Source: Acidimicrobiaceae bacterium (GTDB lineage Bacteria > Actinomycetota > Acidimicrobiia > Acidimicrobiales > Ilumatobacteraceae). Taken from it: 64,000 bases of DNA. Positions 10,707 through 21,343 of this stretch are shown here, piece after piece. The stretch's first letter is position 1; every line of letters begins with the position of its first letter. The translations under genes were made by a program, and so were the position numbers. Location of the stretch: contig BGOG01000002.1 of NCBI GenBank assembly GCA_003569125.1, positions 62,001-126,000 of the forward strand, in the 5' to 3' direction. Below the pieces are notes generated by a model. It worked only from the letters and a program-made list of their open reading frames with translations, made no database searches and was not told where the DNA came from.

Positions 10707-11200
10707 GAAGTGCGCTGGTGCTGAACGCAACTTTTGAACCTCTTTCGATTGTTCCCGCGCGCCGTGCGATTTGTTTGGTGCTCTCAGACAAAGCCGAAAT
10801 TGTCGAAGACGACGGAACACAAGTTCGCGCTGAAACTTTTGTGATGCCCGGGCCATTGGTTATCAGATTGCGATATGTCGTCAAGGTGCCTTATCATCGT
10901 CGAACCGCAATGTCGAGGCGGGCAATTTTCGCCCGAGACAATCATTGCTGTCAATACTGCGGTGCCTTCGCCGACAGCATCGATCATGTGATGCCAAGAT
11001 CGCGAGGCGGCATGCATGTCTGGGAGAATGTAACTGCGGCTTGCAGGGGCTGCAATCTAAAGAAGCGAGACCGCACGCCTGATGAAGCAGGAATGTTCTT
11101 GGCAAACAAACCACATACACCTCGTGAACTTGCGTGGATAACTGTTTCAGTTGGCAGAATCCCCGAAGAATGGAAACAATATCTCGCATACGCTTCTTGA
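10703..11200 (+). CDS. HNH endonuclease family protein
   Basis: VLNATFEPLSIVPARRAICLVL, CQYCGAFADSIDHVMPRSRGGMHVWENVTAACRGCNLKK. Confidence 0.9.
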   Translation: MRSALVLNATFEPLSIVPARRAICLVLSDKAEIVEDDGTQVRAETFVMPGPLVIRLRYVVKVPYHRRTAMSRRAIFARDNHCCQYCGAFADSIDHVMPRSRGGMHVWENVTAACRGCNLKKRDRTPDEAGMFLANKPHTPRELAWITVSVGRIPEEWKQYLAYAS

Positions 11201-11232
11201 CGATGCTGTAAGAAGTTTTTAGAAAGTCGCTA

Positions 11233-11913
11233 ATGAAATCCTGGCAGGTACATCACATCCGCGACTCCGCTGAGTCTGTGCACTCCCGAGAGTTGCCCGC
11301 CGAGCGCGCGATCTGGCGCGCTTCAATCACCGAGTCGGCGATTGTTTTGGGCTCGAAACAATCATTTGAGATTGTTAATCAGCAAGCCTGCGACGACGAT
11401 GGGGTGAGCGTCGTGCGCCGGCGAAGTGGTGGTGGTGTCGTCTATCTCGGCGTCAATGAGCACTTGTGGGTTGATCTTGTTATTGAGCGCGACGACGCAT
11501 TATGGAGCGACGATATTGGCAGGTCGATGTGGTGGGTCGGCGACTTGTGGGCGGCGGCACTTGCCGAAAACGAAGTTGCTTCGCGCGATCAATTAATTGT
11601 TCATCGTGGAGGTCTCGAGCGAAACGAAATTTCAGAACTGGTTTGTTTCGCCGGGCTCGGGCCGGGCGAAGTAACACTGCACGGCAAAAAATTAGTCGGA
11701 ATCTCCCAACGGCGAACCAGAGAAATGGCAAGGTTTCAATGCGTGCTGCACAGTCGCTGGTCAAGCCGGGCATACGAAAGATATTTAGATTTCGCGAAAA
11801 TATCAGCCACAAAAAAAGTCATCGGGTCAGACTTCAATGCGATTGAAACTGGCGTTTCGGGTGGTCTTGAACAGATCGCTAATTCGTTGATTGTCTTGGC
11901 CGAGTCGCTCTAG
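11233..11913 (+). CDS. Lipoate-protein ligase A-like / BPL-LplA-LipB family
   Basis: VVRRRSGGGVVYL and LHGKKLVGISQRRTRE motifs. Confidence 0.75.
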   Translation: MKSWQVHHIRDSAESVHSRELPAERAIWRASITESAIVLGSKQSFEIVNQQACDDDGVSVVRRRSGGGVVYLGVNEHLWVDLVIERDDALWSDDIGRSMWWVGDLWAAALAENEVASRDQLIVHRGGLERNEISELVCFAGLGPGEVTLHGKKLVGISQRRTREMARFQCVLHSRWSSRAYERYLDFAKISATKKVIGSDFNAIETGVSGGLEQIANSLIVLAESL

Positions 11914-11970
11914 CTAGCGATAACCAACAAATCTAGGTCCACAAAATCTCTAGAAATCCGCCCAAAAATA

Positions 11971-12022
11971 GTGGGGGAAAGTGGGGTTAAATCCACTCTG
12001 GTGGGGGAAAGTGGGTTATACT
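11971..12022 (+). promoter_or_regulatory. mra promoter with MraZ-type TGGGN boxes and a TATACT -10
   Basis: GTGGGGGAAAGTGGG at 11971-11985 and again at 12001-12015; TATACT at 12017-12022; upstream of mraZ. Confidence 0.7.
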
Positions 12023-12090
12023 CTTTTCAGGTCGCGGAGGGAGCTCCAAAGCCTTTCAAATAATGGGTTTTGGGACAAAGCGGAGGGTCA

Positions 12091-12504
12091 GTGTTTGTAG
12101 GTGCACACGAGCGTCAATTGGATCCAAAGGGTCGCATCGCTCTGCCGGCAACTTTTCGTCCCCGACTTGAGCCCAAGTGCTACCTCGCCCTCGGACGCGA
12201 CAAATGCGTTGACGTATTAACTACCGAAGCCTTCTTGTCTGTTGCCAATGACGCGATGGATAAAGTTCGGCGCGGCGAAATGGATCGCAAACAGCAGCGG
12301 GCCTTGGCCTCGAACATGATTGAAGTCACTGTTGACAATCAGGGTCGCATCAACATTGATGAAAAATTGCGCACCTATGCAGGGCTTCAACTTAATTCGC
12401 GCGTAATTGTCAGCGGTTCTTTTGACCGAGTCGAAATTTGGGATCCGGAGCGTCATCAGCGAATCAGTGATTCGGGTGCCCAAGAACTTGCCGGCGCAGA
12501 GTAG
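12091..12504 (+). CDS. mraZ: Transcriptional regulator MraZ
   Basis: VFVGAHERQLDPKGRIALPATFR, second AbrB-like repeat VDNQGRINIDEKLRTYAGL; RBS cggaggg. Confidence 0.95.
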   Translation: MFVGAHERQLDPKGRIALPATFRPRLEPKCYLALGRDKCVDVLTTEAFLSVANDAMDKVRRGEMDRKQQRALASNMIEVTVDNQGRINIDEKLRTYAGLQLNSRVIVSGSFDRVEIWDPERHQRISDSGAQELAGAE

Positions 12505-12564
12505 CGAACAAAGGAGGTCACGCAACAAACTTTTTGCAACCGTCACAAGTTGTATCAGTTTCGA

Positions 12565-12676
12565 TTATCAGCAGTCTTCCGACTAACAAGATGGATAGCA
12601 CCCAACTCCGCTCGCTACCGTCTCGCTATCCGGGGAGAAATCCCGGAGGCACCGTTGGTCGGGGGGCTGCTGATAA
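12565..12676 (+). ncRNA. Structured leader RNA candidate upstream of rsmH (probable mraW RNA motif)
   Basis: Closing helix TTATCAGCAG (12565-12574)/CTGCTGATAA (12667-12676); CCGAC (12579-12583)/GTCGG (12658-12662); GGATAGC (12593-12599)/GCTATCC (12625-12631); CCGGG (12630-12634)/CCCGG (12642-12646). Confidence 0.65.
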
Positions 12677-12718
12677 GCGAAGCGATTGTGGTGACGAGTT
12701 GCAGGTTGCAAGACTGCC

Positions 12719-13719
12719 ATGACGAGTGAAAAAAGTTCTGAGTTAAATTCACAGCACGAATCACAGATCAGGTCGCATCAGCCTGTGATGCTCGAAGAAA
12801 TTGCTCAATGTTTTGCAACGGTGCCCCCCGGCGTTGTAGTTGATGCAACCTTCGGTCTTGGCGGACACGCCAAGGCAATTTTAAAAGCCAATCCATCGGT
12901 GCAAATTTTGGGATTAGATCAAGATGCCGATGCAATCGCAAACGCCGAGCGAATGATTGCTAATGACGCATCGCTACATGGTCGGCTGACAGTTCGTCGT
13001 ATTCGCTTTGATTCGCTGAACACGCTTCTTGAAGAATTATCAATTAAAGAAATATCTGGGGCATTATTTGACCTTGGCGTTTCATCGCCACAACTTGATA
13101 TTGCACAGCGGGGATTTTCTTATCGAAATGATGGCCCGTTAGATATGCGAATGGATCAACGTAGTGAGTTGAGTGCAGCCGATGTCGTGAATAGTTATCA
13201 AGAATCTGAACTTGTCGGGATTATCACAGACAATGCAGATGAACGCTTCGCCAGACGATCGCTCGAGCGATTGTTGCTGCTCGACCGATTACGACGACTA
13301 CGCATCTGGCTGAAGTAATTGTTGCGGCTATCCCTGCGCCGGCGCGTCGCACTGGCGGGCACCCTGCCAAACGAACATTTCAGGCGATTCGCATTGAAGT
13401 CAATAAAGAACTCGAGATTCTCGCGCGGGCTTTACAAATTGCGATCGATGCCACCAAAGTTGGTGGGCGAGTCGCCGTGTTGACGTATCACTCGGGTGAG
13501 AATCGAATCGTTAAACAAGTTTTTCGATCTTCTGAAAAAGACGAAGACGAAGCAAAAATTGGTTCGCCTTATGTGCACGAGTCACAACTTGGTACTCGTC
13601 GTGTTCGTCGTGTTCGAATGGCGCAGTACCCGAGTGAACAAGAGCAAACCCAAAATCGTCGCGCAAAGTCGGCACGGTTGCGTGTTATTGAAAAATCTCT
13701 CGCCGGAGCTTTGGGCTAA
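12719..13719 (+). CDS. rsmH: 16S rRNA (cytosine1402-N4)-methyltransferase RsmH/MraW (frameshift near 13250)
   Basis: HQPVMLEEIAQCF, DATFGLGGHAKAIL, GALFDLGVSSPQLD; continues in shifted frame with AIVAARPITTTTHLAEVIVAAIPAPARRTGGHPAKRTFQAIRIEVN. Confidence 0.93.
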
Positions 13720-13734
13720 GGGCTGGGCGCTGAG

Positions 13735-14334
13735 ATGTCTGCTGCTTATGCTCGTCGCCAAGAATCGATTCGTAAACATCGTCCTGAATCTGTAACGCGA
13801 GCCGTGACTCGGCCAGTTACGCGACAAGTCACACGGCCAGTTACGCGACAAGTTACGCGACAAGGTACGCGGCCAGTCGCGCGACCGAAAAATCAAAGAA
13901 GTAGTTCACAAAATAGATCTTTGAATACTGCAAAACCCCAACTACGAGTTGTTAAACCAGCGACAAAATCAAAGTTCTCCAAAGTAACTTTGGCGATAGT
14001 CGCTCTTGCATCTGTTTTGACGTTCATTGTGATTTTTCAAACCGTGATCGCCGAGCAACAATTACGACTCGACAGAGTGAGTACCGATGTTCGACTTGCA
14101 CGTCAGCACTACAACGAACTGCGTCAGCAACGTGCCGAACTACGGGCACCAGATTACTTGCGAGCCCAAGCGATCATATTGGGCATGTGGCCCGGGTCAG
14201 GTGCGAAATTTGAAGAGATTCCTGCCGATGTTGTGACGATGGTTCTGGCTTCGACTGGAGAAATGGATGATTCGATCGCTTTGCCCCGCAGTTCGGACGA
14301 TCTCGTATTTGAGAACGCTGGTTCGGCGCCGTGA
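13735..14334 (+). CDS. FtsL-like septum protein (single TM, coiled coil)
   Basis: Position between rsmH and ftsI; basic N-tail, one TM, LRLDRVSTDVRLARQHYNELRQQRAELR. Confidence 0.7.
   Translation: MSAAYARRQESIRKHRPESVTRAVTRPVTRQVTRPVTRQVTRQGTRPVARPKNQRSSSQNRSLNTAKPQLRVVKPATKSKFSKVTLAIVALASVLTFIVIFQTVIAEQQLRLDRVSTDVRLARQHYNELRQQRAELRAPDYLRAQAIILGMWPGSGAKFEEIPADVVTMVLASTGEMDDSIALPRSSDDLVFENAGSAP
13792..13887 (+). repeat. Tetrapeptide VTR[P/Q/A]-type coding repeat in the FtsL-like cytoplasmic tail
   Basis: VTRAVTRPVTRQVTRPVTRQVTRQGTRPVARP. Confidence 0.8.
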
Positions 14335-16276
14335 GCCAGTCAATTCGTGAACGCCGTGCCGAAAGTCTTGGCAGATCAAGGCGCATACGAGAATCCAAAG
14401 GTAGGCCCCTTTCAAAGCGCAAAATTCGCGCGAATAATAAACATCGAAAGCACGTTGCCGAGATTTCGCATCGGAATGGTGCCGTCGTTCCAAAGGGTTA
14501 CGACGTATTCGCCAAAGATATAAAAATCGGAACGGTACAAAAACGCACCAGCCTGATGTTTTCAATTGTCGCCTTGATGTTGGTCGGGCTGGGTGTTCGA
14601 GTTGCAATGCTGCAAACAGTTTGGTCCGGTGATTATCGTGAGGCCAGCGTTTCGCAACGAACAAGAATCCAGACACTTCGTGCCGAGCGCGGATCAATTT
14701 TGGATCGCAACGGACAAGAATTGGCGTTGCCGATACCGACACGAACAGTTTTGCTGATCCACGGTCAGTGACAGACCCGGTCGGAGTCGCCAATGCCGTC
14801 GGCGGCATCTTGCAATTAACTGATGAAGCGAAACTTGAATTGTCAATCAAACTTCGAGATCAAAGTTCTAGTTTCGTGTATGTCGCTCGTCAGGCAGATC
14901 AGCGACTTGCCGACTCAATTATTGCCCTTGGGTTGAAAGGCGTTTCGTCGTATCGTGAGTCTGGTCGTGCTTTGACTAGCAGTGGATTGCGTGGATTGAT
15001 TGGTCGCACGGATATCGATGGTCTCGGTATCTCGGGTCTTGAGTTGCAATATCAAGAATTGCTCGCCGGCAAAGATGGACGCATCGCGCGTGAGGTAAAC
15101 GCCAACGGAAAGTCAATGGCGGCCGGCTCTAGTGATGTTGTTGAAGCTACGCCTGGTGGCAGGCTGGTGACGACGATAAATCGCACAATTCAATTTCAAG
15201 TCGATTCAATTCTTTTGCAACAAGTTCAATTTGTTGTAGCGCGTGGCGGTTCGGCAATTGTGATGGACACTAAAACGGGTGAAATTTATGCAATGTCGAA
15301 TATTCGTCGAAATACTGATGGTACTTATACAAGTGATTCAGGAAACTTTGCCGCAGTTGAAGCCCACGAACCTGGATCGGTCGCCAAGGTTTTCAGCATC
15401 GCCGCTGCAATGAACGAAGGCAAAGTTGTGCCAGCCACGACATTTACGGTGCCGTACCAAGAAATTTACGACAAGGGCACCGCCTGGGAGTACAAAGTTT
15501 CGGATGGATATGTTCACCCAACCCAAGACATGACCGTTCGAAAAATAATCGTTGACTCTTCGAATAACGGCACCGTTATGATTTCTCGGTCGCTAGACAG
15601 TAAAACCAACTATGACTATCTCAAGTTGTTTGGTTTTGGAACAAAAACATCGGTGAATTATCCAGCCGAGTCGCGCGGTGTTTTGAAACCGTCAGAAAAA
15701 TGGCAAGGTACCGAAAAAATAACTTTTGCCTACGGCTACGGGTATACGGCAACCGGATTACAACTCATCTCGGCTGTCAACGCGATCGCCAACAAAGGTG
15801 TCTACATTGCACCGAAATTGGTTAAATCGACCGTGGATGCCAAAGGAGTGGTGACCGATACACCGCAGTCACCGACCCACCAGGTTGTCAGTGAAGCAAC
15901 CGCAAAAACAATGACTGAACTAATGACCGATGTGGTGTGCCATGGAACAGGTGGGCTCGCGCAACTCTCGGGAATGAGCGTCGCAGGTAAAACCGGTACC
16001 GCCTACAAACTTCAAAAAAACGGCAAGTACGAGGCGGCGGACGGAACATACTCGTACTTCGCGTCATTCGTCGGGTTTCTTCCAGCAGGTAATCCACAGA
16101 TGACGGTTCTGGTTTCAATTGATGAGCCTGATCCAACGGCGAAAGACCGATTCGGTGGAAAAGCCGCCGCGCCGGTATTTGCGCGCATCGGGCAGGCCCT
16201 GATCAACGAACTTGACATCCGTCCGACTCAAGGTGACGCCGGTTGTGTCGGGCCGCGTCCTGGCGATCTTGGATAG
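14331..16276 (+). CDS. ftsI: Peptidoglycan transpeptidase FtsI/PBP (frameshift in TTTT near 14750)
   Basis: AERGSILDRNGQELA; HEPGSVAKVFSIAAAMNEG, SSNNGTVMISRSL, AGKTGTAYK; one added T restores TRTVFADPRSVTDP. Confidence 0.92.
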
Positions 16277-16285
16277 CACACTGAT

Positions 16286-17722
16286 ATGAACGCTCGATCG
16301 CTTCGATTAACCGATCTCGTGGCAAGGGTAAATGAGGTTGCCGCTCGAGAAGTTTTCGGTGACACAAATATTTCGATAAATGAGATCACGCACGATTCGC
16401 AAAAGATTTCGTCTGGTTGCCTGTTCTGTTGTGTCGTTGGCGAAAAAGCAGACGGTCATGATTTTGCGGCCGATGCGGTCAAGAGCGGGGCGTCAGCGAT
16501 TCTCGCCGAACGAAAATTAGATGTCCAAGTACCACAAGTAATAGTTGATGATGTTCGAACCGCGATGGGTTATTTTGCCGCCGAGTTTTTTGGTCGTCCA
16601 AGTTCACAATTAAAAGTAATCGGTATCACTGGCACCAATGGCAAGACAACGACGGCGCATCTGCTGGCATCAGTATTGCGCCAGCAAGGTTTGGTTACCG
16701 CAGTTTTCGGAACCCTCTCGGGCACACGAACAACCCCCGAAGCCACGGACTTGCAACGATTACTCGCCAAAGAACTGGATCGTGGTTGCAAAGCCGTCGT
16801 GATGGAAGTGTCGTCGCATGCGTTATCTTTGCATCGCGTCGACGGTACGAATTTCGCCGCGACAGTTTTTACGAATCTCGGTCAAGATCATCTGGATTTT
16901 CACGGTTCGACTGAATCATATTTTTCAGCGAAGGCAAAATTATTCACGACACAGTTCACGAAAACGTGCATCGTCAATCGCGACGACCAATACGGCGCGA
17001 AATTGATCGCATTATTAAAAGATGAGAAAATTGATCTTCAAACATTCGGATTGAATGATGCCTCAGAAATCGACGCACAAGTCGATCATCTTTCGTTCAC
17101 CTGGCGAGGCGAAAAAATTCGACTTGTTACGGGTGGATATTTCAATGTAATGAACGCGCTAGCTGCCGCGAACGCAGCAGCCAAACTCGGTGTCGCCACA
17201 AGCGACATTGCCAAAGGTTTGGCTGCTGCGGACGCAATCGCAGGCAGGTTTGAATCTGTGTCAGCAGGTCAGAGTTTCGGAGTCGTGGTCGATTATGCGC
17301 ACACTCCCGAGGCACTTCAAAATGTTTTGGATGCGACCAGAAAATTGCTGAACGACTCGGGTCGCGCAATCGTCGTTTTCGGTTGTGGAGGTGATCGCGA
17401 TCATCAGAAGCGTCCCAAAATGGGAAAAGTCGCCTGCGATTCTGCTGATGTGGTTTTTATCACATCAGATAATCCGCGCCTAGAAGACGCCGCCGTTATC
17501 GCCAAACAAATCAAAGCCGGCTGTGATCCTTCCTCAAAAAAGGCTATTTATGTTATTCTTGATCGACGTGATGCGATAGCACAGGCATTTTCGGTGGCAC
17601 GTAGCGGGGACATCGTCGTAATCGCTGGCAAAGGCCATGAATCAACACAAACGATAGGCACAAACGAAATCGAATTCAACGATGTCGCTGTGTCTAGAGA
17701 ACTATTGAAGGTGGCTTCGTGA
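16286..17722 (+). CDS. murE: UDP-MurNAc-tripeptide synthetase MurE
   Basis: DSQKISSGCLFCCVVGEKADGHDF, GITGTNGKTTTAHL, FTNLGQDHLDFHG, GCGGDRDHQKRPKMG. Confidence 0.93.
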   Translation: MNARSLRLTDLVARVNEVAAREVFGDTNISINEITHDSQKISSGCLFCCVVGEKADGHDFAADAVKSGASAILAERKLDVQVPQVIVDDVRTAMGYFAAEFFGRPSSQLKVIGITGTNGKTTTAHLLASVLRQQGLVTAVFGTLSGTRTTPEATDLQRLLAKELDRGCKAVVMEVSSHALSLHRVDGTNFAATVFTNLGQDHLDFHGSTESYFSAKAKLFTTQFTKTCIVNRDDQYGAKLIALLKDEKIDLQTFGLNDASEIDAQVDHLSFTWRGEKIRLVTGGYFNVMNALAAANAAAKLGVATSDIAKGLAAADAIAGRFESVSAGQSFGVVVDYAHTPEALQNVLDATRKLLNDSGRAIVVFGCGGDRDHQKRPKMGKVACDSADVVFITSDNPRLEDAAVIAKQIKAGCDPSSKKAIYVILDRRDAIAQAFSVARSGDIVVIAGKGHESTQTIGTNEIEFNDVAVSRELLKVAS

Positions 17723-18783
17723 TTGCGATATTGATGGCGGCGGGTGTTGCAATGTTCGCATCACTCGCTGCGACTCGTATTTTGATGCAGATATTCAAAC
17801 GACTCGGCAAGGGTCAACCAATTCTTGGCGCCGAAGATCGTGGGCCGGTTCAGCACATGAGCAAGCAAGGTACCCCAACGATGGGTGGTATCGCGATCTT
17901 GTTTTCTGCGGCGTTTGGCTGGTTGGTCGCCCATATGCGAGATGGTCTTCCATTTTCTGACCAAGCGATAATCATTTGGGTTGCCGTCTTCGTGTTGGCG
18001 ACAATCGGTTTTCTCGACGACTTTCTTAAAGTACAGCGCCAGCACAATCGTGGAATCTTTTGGAAAAAGAAGGGCTACATAACTTTCGCAATTTGCATCG
18101 TTTTGACCTGGTGGTTGCACGCAGCCACTGGTGTCAGTGAAACTCTTTCGTTCACAAGGTCCGATCTTCCGGGTATTACATTCACGTGGCCATTATTCGT
18201 AATTTGGACGGCGTTAATGGTTTGGGGAACATCAAATGCCGTCAATATCACCGACGGGTTAGATGGTCTCGCGGCAGGTTCAGCCACGTTCGGGTTCGTT
18301 GCATTCACGGTGATTGGATATTGGGCGTTCAGAAATCCAAATCTGTACAACAACGTAATCAACCCACTCGACCTCGCGGTTCTTTCGGCGGCATTAGGCG
18401 GGGCGTGTGGCGGTTTCTTATGGTGGAACGCCGCACCTGCGCGAATTTTTATGGGAGATGTTGGCGCACTGGGCATCGGCACTGCGCTCGGTTTTCTCGC
18501 GATAACTACCAATACACATTTGTTGCTGCCAATTATTTGTGGCATCAACGTTTTCGAAGCCGGGTCGGTTGCGGTTCAGATGGGAGTATTCAAGGCATCG
18601 GGTCGCAAAAAACGACTGTTGCTCAATTCGCCGATTCACCATCACTTCGAACAGTTGGGTTGGCCAGAGACAACAGTGATCATTCGTTTTTGGATAATTT
18701 CTGCGATCTGTGTCGCCACTGCGGTTGCAATTTTCATCGCCGATTTCACCGACATGCAGAACCTCGCAAGGTTGCGTCGCTGA
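17719..18783 (+). CDS. mraY: Phospho-MurNAc-pentapeptide transferase MraY
   Basis: KQGTPTMGGIAIL, NAVNITDGLDGLAAG, FMGDVGALGIGTALG, PIHHHFEQLGWPETTVIIRFW. Confidence 0.96.
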   Translation: MIAILMAAGVAMFASLAATRILMQIFKRLGKGQPILGAEDRGPVQHMSKQGTPTMGGIAILFSAAFGWLVAHMRDGLPFSDQAIIIWVAVFVLATIGFLDDFLKVQRQHNRGIFWKKKGYITFAICIVLTWWLHAATGVSETLSFTRSDLPGITFTWPLFVIWTALMVWGTSNAVNITDGLDGLAAGSATFGFVAFTVIGYWAFRNPNLYNNVINPLDLAVLSAALGGACGGFLWWNAAPARIFMGDVGALGIGTALGFLAITTNTHLLLPIICGINVFEAGSVAVQMGVFKASGRKKRLLLNSPIHHHFEQLGWPETTVIIRFWIISAICVATAVAIFIADFTDMQNLARLRR

Positions 18784-18784
18784 T

Positions 18785-20149
18785 ATGACCACGACGCTTG
18801 TCTACGGGTTAGCGATCGCGGGTCGGGCAGTGGCCAAAGAACTTGTTGCACGCGGTCAATCTGTTGTTCTTGCCGATGACTCAATCAATGAGTCGGCGAT
18901 TGCTGCACACAACCAATTCGCCAAAGAACTCGGCTCTCGATTTGTCGGCAGTCCAAATGCGCAACGACTGCGAGAAATCATCGATCAAGTGGATCTGGTT
19001 TCGCCTGCACCAGGAGTACCCGAGAATCATCAAGTAATAGAAATTTCGAAAAATCAAAATAAAATAATTGCCTCAGAAATCGAACTGGCGTATCAATTCG
19101 AACAACTTGCAGCGAGTCCACGACCGATGGTCGCAGTCACGGGAACAGACGGCAAGACGACGACAACTTTGATGGCCGCGGCAATTTTGAAGTCAGCGGG
19201 ATTGCGCGCATTGGCCGTCGGCAATACTGAACTTCCTCTGATTGCTTCGTTGAGCAGTGATGCTCAGGCATTCGCCATTGAATGCTCGAGTTTCAGGTTG
19301 ATGTACACGAAAAAATTTCGTGCCAAGGCATCAGTTTGGCTCAATCTTGCGCCCGATCATTTGGATTGGCATTCGTCGTTCAAATCTTATAAATCTGCCA
19401 AGGCCCAAATGTGGGCACATCTTCATAGTGATGACGTCGCTGTGGTGCCACACGGCGACGAAATAATCGGTGAGATTGCCAAGCAAAGTGGCGCCCGTGT
19501 CGTCAGTTTCGGTTCAGAAGCGGGCGACTATCACCTAAACAACGGAATCTTGAATTCACCAACTGGACGAATAATAAATGTCGCCGAGATGCGCCGCAGT
19601 TTGCCACACGACATTACGAATGCGCTAGCTGCAGCGGCGATAACGATCGAGTCCGGTCTCGCCACCAAGAACGATGTCGCTATTGCGCTCGCCGAATTTA
19701 TAAATGCACCGCATCGAATCGAGTTGGTGGCGACATCGCGCGGGGTTTCGTGGTACGACGATTCGAAAGCTACGAGCCCGCATGCATCCAATGTTGCGTT
19801 GAGATCTTTCGAATCGATCGTGCTGATTGCTGGCGGAAAAAATAAAGGTCTCGATTTGAATGAGATGGCATGTCAGCCCAACAGAATGCGGGCTGTGGTC
19901 GCGATCGGTGCCGCGCAAAAAGAAATCGAGAGCGCATTTTCAAAAGTCTGTGAGGTTCGTACTGCAAATTCAATGCATGAAGCCGTTGCAGCAGCGAACA
20001 CTTTGGCGCAATCAGGTGATGTTGTTCTGCTTTCACCGGGCTGCACAAGTTACGACTGGTATGCCAACTATGGGCAGCGAGGCGAAGATTTCACTCGAGA
20101 AGTAAAAGCTTTGTTAGCCACTGCCGTGGCATCCGAGGCGAACAAATGA
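18785..20149 (+). CDS. murD: UDP-MurNAc-L-alanine:D-glutamate ligase MurD
   Basis: VTGTDGKTTTTLMAAAIL, LNLAPDHLDWHSSF, YDDSKATSPHASNVAL, LLSPGCTSYDWYANYGQRGEDF. Confidence 0.93.
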   Translation: MTTTLVYGLAIAGRAVAKELVARGQSVVLADDSINESAIAAHNQFAKELGSRFVGSPNAQRLREIIDQVDLVSPAPGVPENHQVIEISKNQNKIIASEIELAYQFEQLAASPRPMVAVTGTDGKTTTTLMAAAILKSAGLRALAVGNTELPLIASLSSDAQAFAIECSSFRLMYTKKFRAKASVWLNLAPDHLDWHSSFKSYKSAKAQMWAHLHSDDVAVVPHGDEIIGEIAKQSGARVVSFGSEAGDYHLNNGILNSPTGRIINVAEMRRSLPHDITNALAAAAITIESGLATKNDVAIALAEFINAPHRIELVATSRGVSWYDDSKATSPHASNVALRSFESIVLIAGGKNKGLDLNEMACQPNRMRAVVAIGAAQKEIESAFSKVCEVRTANSMHEAVAAANTLAQSGDVVLLSPGCTSYDWYANYGQRGEDFTREVKALLATAVASEANK

Positions 20150-21343
20150 GCACGATTAACCCTGGTGCGGGTCGCACAGCCACATTGGCCGAGCGTCGTC
20201 GTGATGTGCTCGAAGATCGCGGGATCACTGTTTCTGGTCGCAGTTCTTTGGGCGCTCCCAACGCCACGGTATTTTGGATTTTGATCACCGTTCTCAGTTT
20301 GATCACTTTCGGATTGGTGATGGTTCTGTCGTCTTCTTCAATCGTCGCTCTTAATCGCGGAATGTCGCCGTGGAGAATGTTTTTCAAACAATTGATGTGG
20401 TCAAGCGTCGGAGTTTTAGGAATGTTGCTTTTCTATTTCTTTCCCTATCCGTTGTTACGAAAATTCGTTCTACCAGGATTAATCTTCGCCTTCGGCTTGA
20501 TGGTTCTTCCATTTGCACCCGGCATCGGCGTCAGCACGAACGGTGCTCGTGCGTGGGTTGCCATCGGTCCAGTGGGCTTTCAACCATCAGAGTTTTTGAA
20601 ATTTGCATTGTTGGTTTACTGTGCTCACTTACTAAGCAAACGTCATAAGGACGATGTTGAACTTTCCGAAAAAATGAAACCAATCCTGCGTGTCTGGCTG
20701 ATCTCGGTTGCATTGTGCCTCGTTCAAAAAGACTTGGGCGGCGCAATCATCTTGACCTGCATCGTGTTGACGCTGTTGTTCATGGCCGGCACACCATTTA
20801 CGAGTCGTGTTTCCACTGTCATTGATGTCAATTTTGATCGGCGGTTTGTTTACATTGTCGAGTTCATCCCGACGCAACCGTTGGACGGCGTTCATGAATC
20901 TCGACGAGACAAAAAATGGATACGGGTACCAAGTTTGGCAATCGATTCTGGCGATTTCAAACGGTGGCATTACAGGTACTGGTGCGGGTGCAGGCACCGG
21001 CAAATGGGGCTATGTGCCACTGGCTCACAGCGACTTTATTTTCTCAACCATCGCCGAAGAGTTCGGCTTGATTGGGGTGAGCATCGTCATCGGTGGATTT
21101 CTGATTTTTACACTGTTCGGCTTGCAGGCGAGCAAGCGAGCACCGGATAAATTCGCGGCATTAGTCGCCGGTGGAGTGACAATGTGGTTTGCAATTCAGG
21201 CATGTATCAACATTGGTGGAGTTACTGGCTCAATGCCGGTCACAGGTCTGACTCTTCCACTTATTTCTTATGGGGGAAGCTCATTACTCGTGTGCATGTC
21301 CGCAGCAGGTTTGCTACTCAACGTCGCTCGAAATATGGACTGA
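20146..21343 (+). CDS. ftsW: SEDS glycosyltransferase FtsW (frameshift near 20810)
   Basis: NGARAWVAIGPVGFQPSEFLKFALLVY; second part SDFIFSTIAEEFGLIG and GLTLPLISYGGSSLLVCMSAAGLLLNVAR. Confidence 0.93.

Noticed and set aside
10703-11200. HNH protein as a homing endonuclease or defence nuclease
   Set aside because: It matches the widespread actinobacterial HNH housekeeping-type protein and sits in a compact operon with no intron or mobile context.
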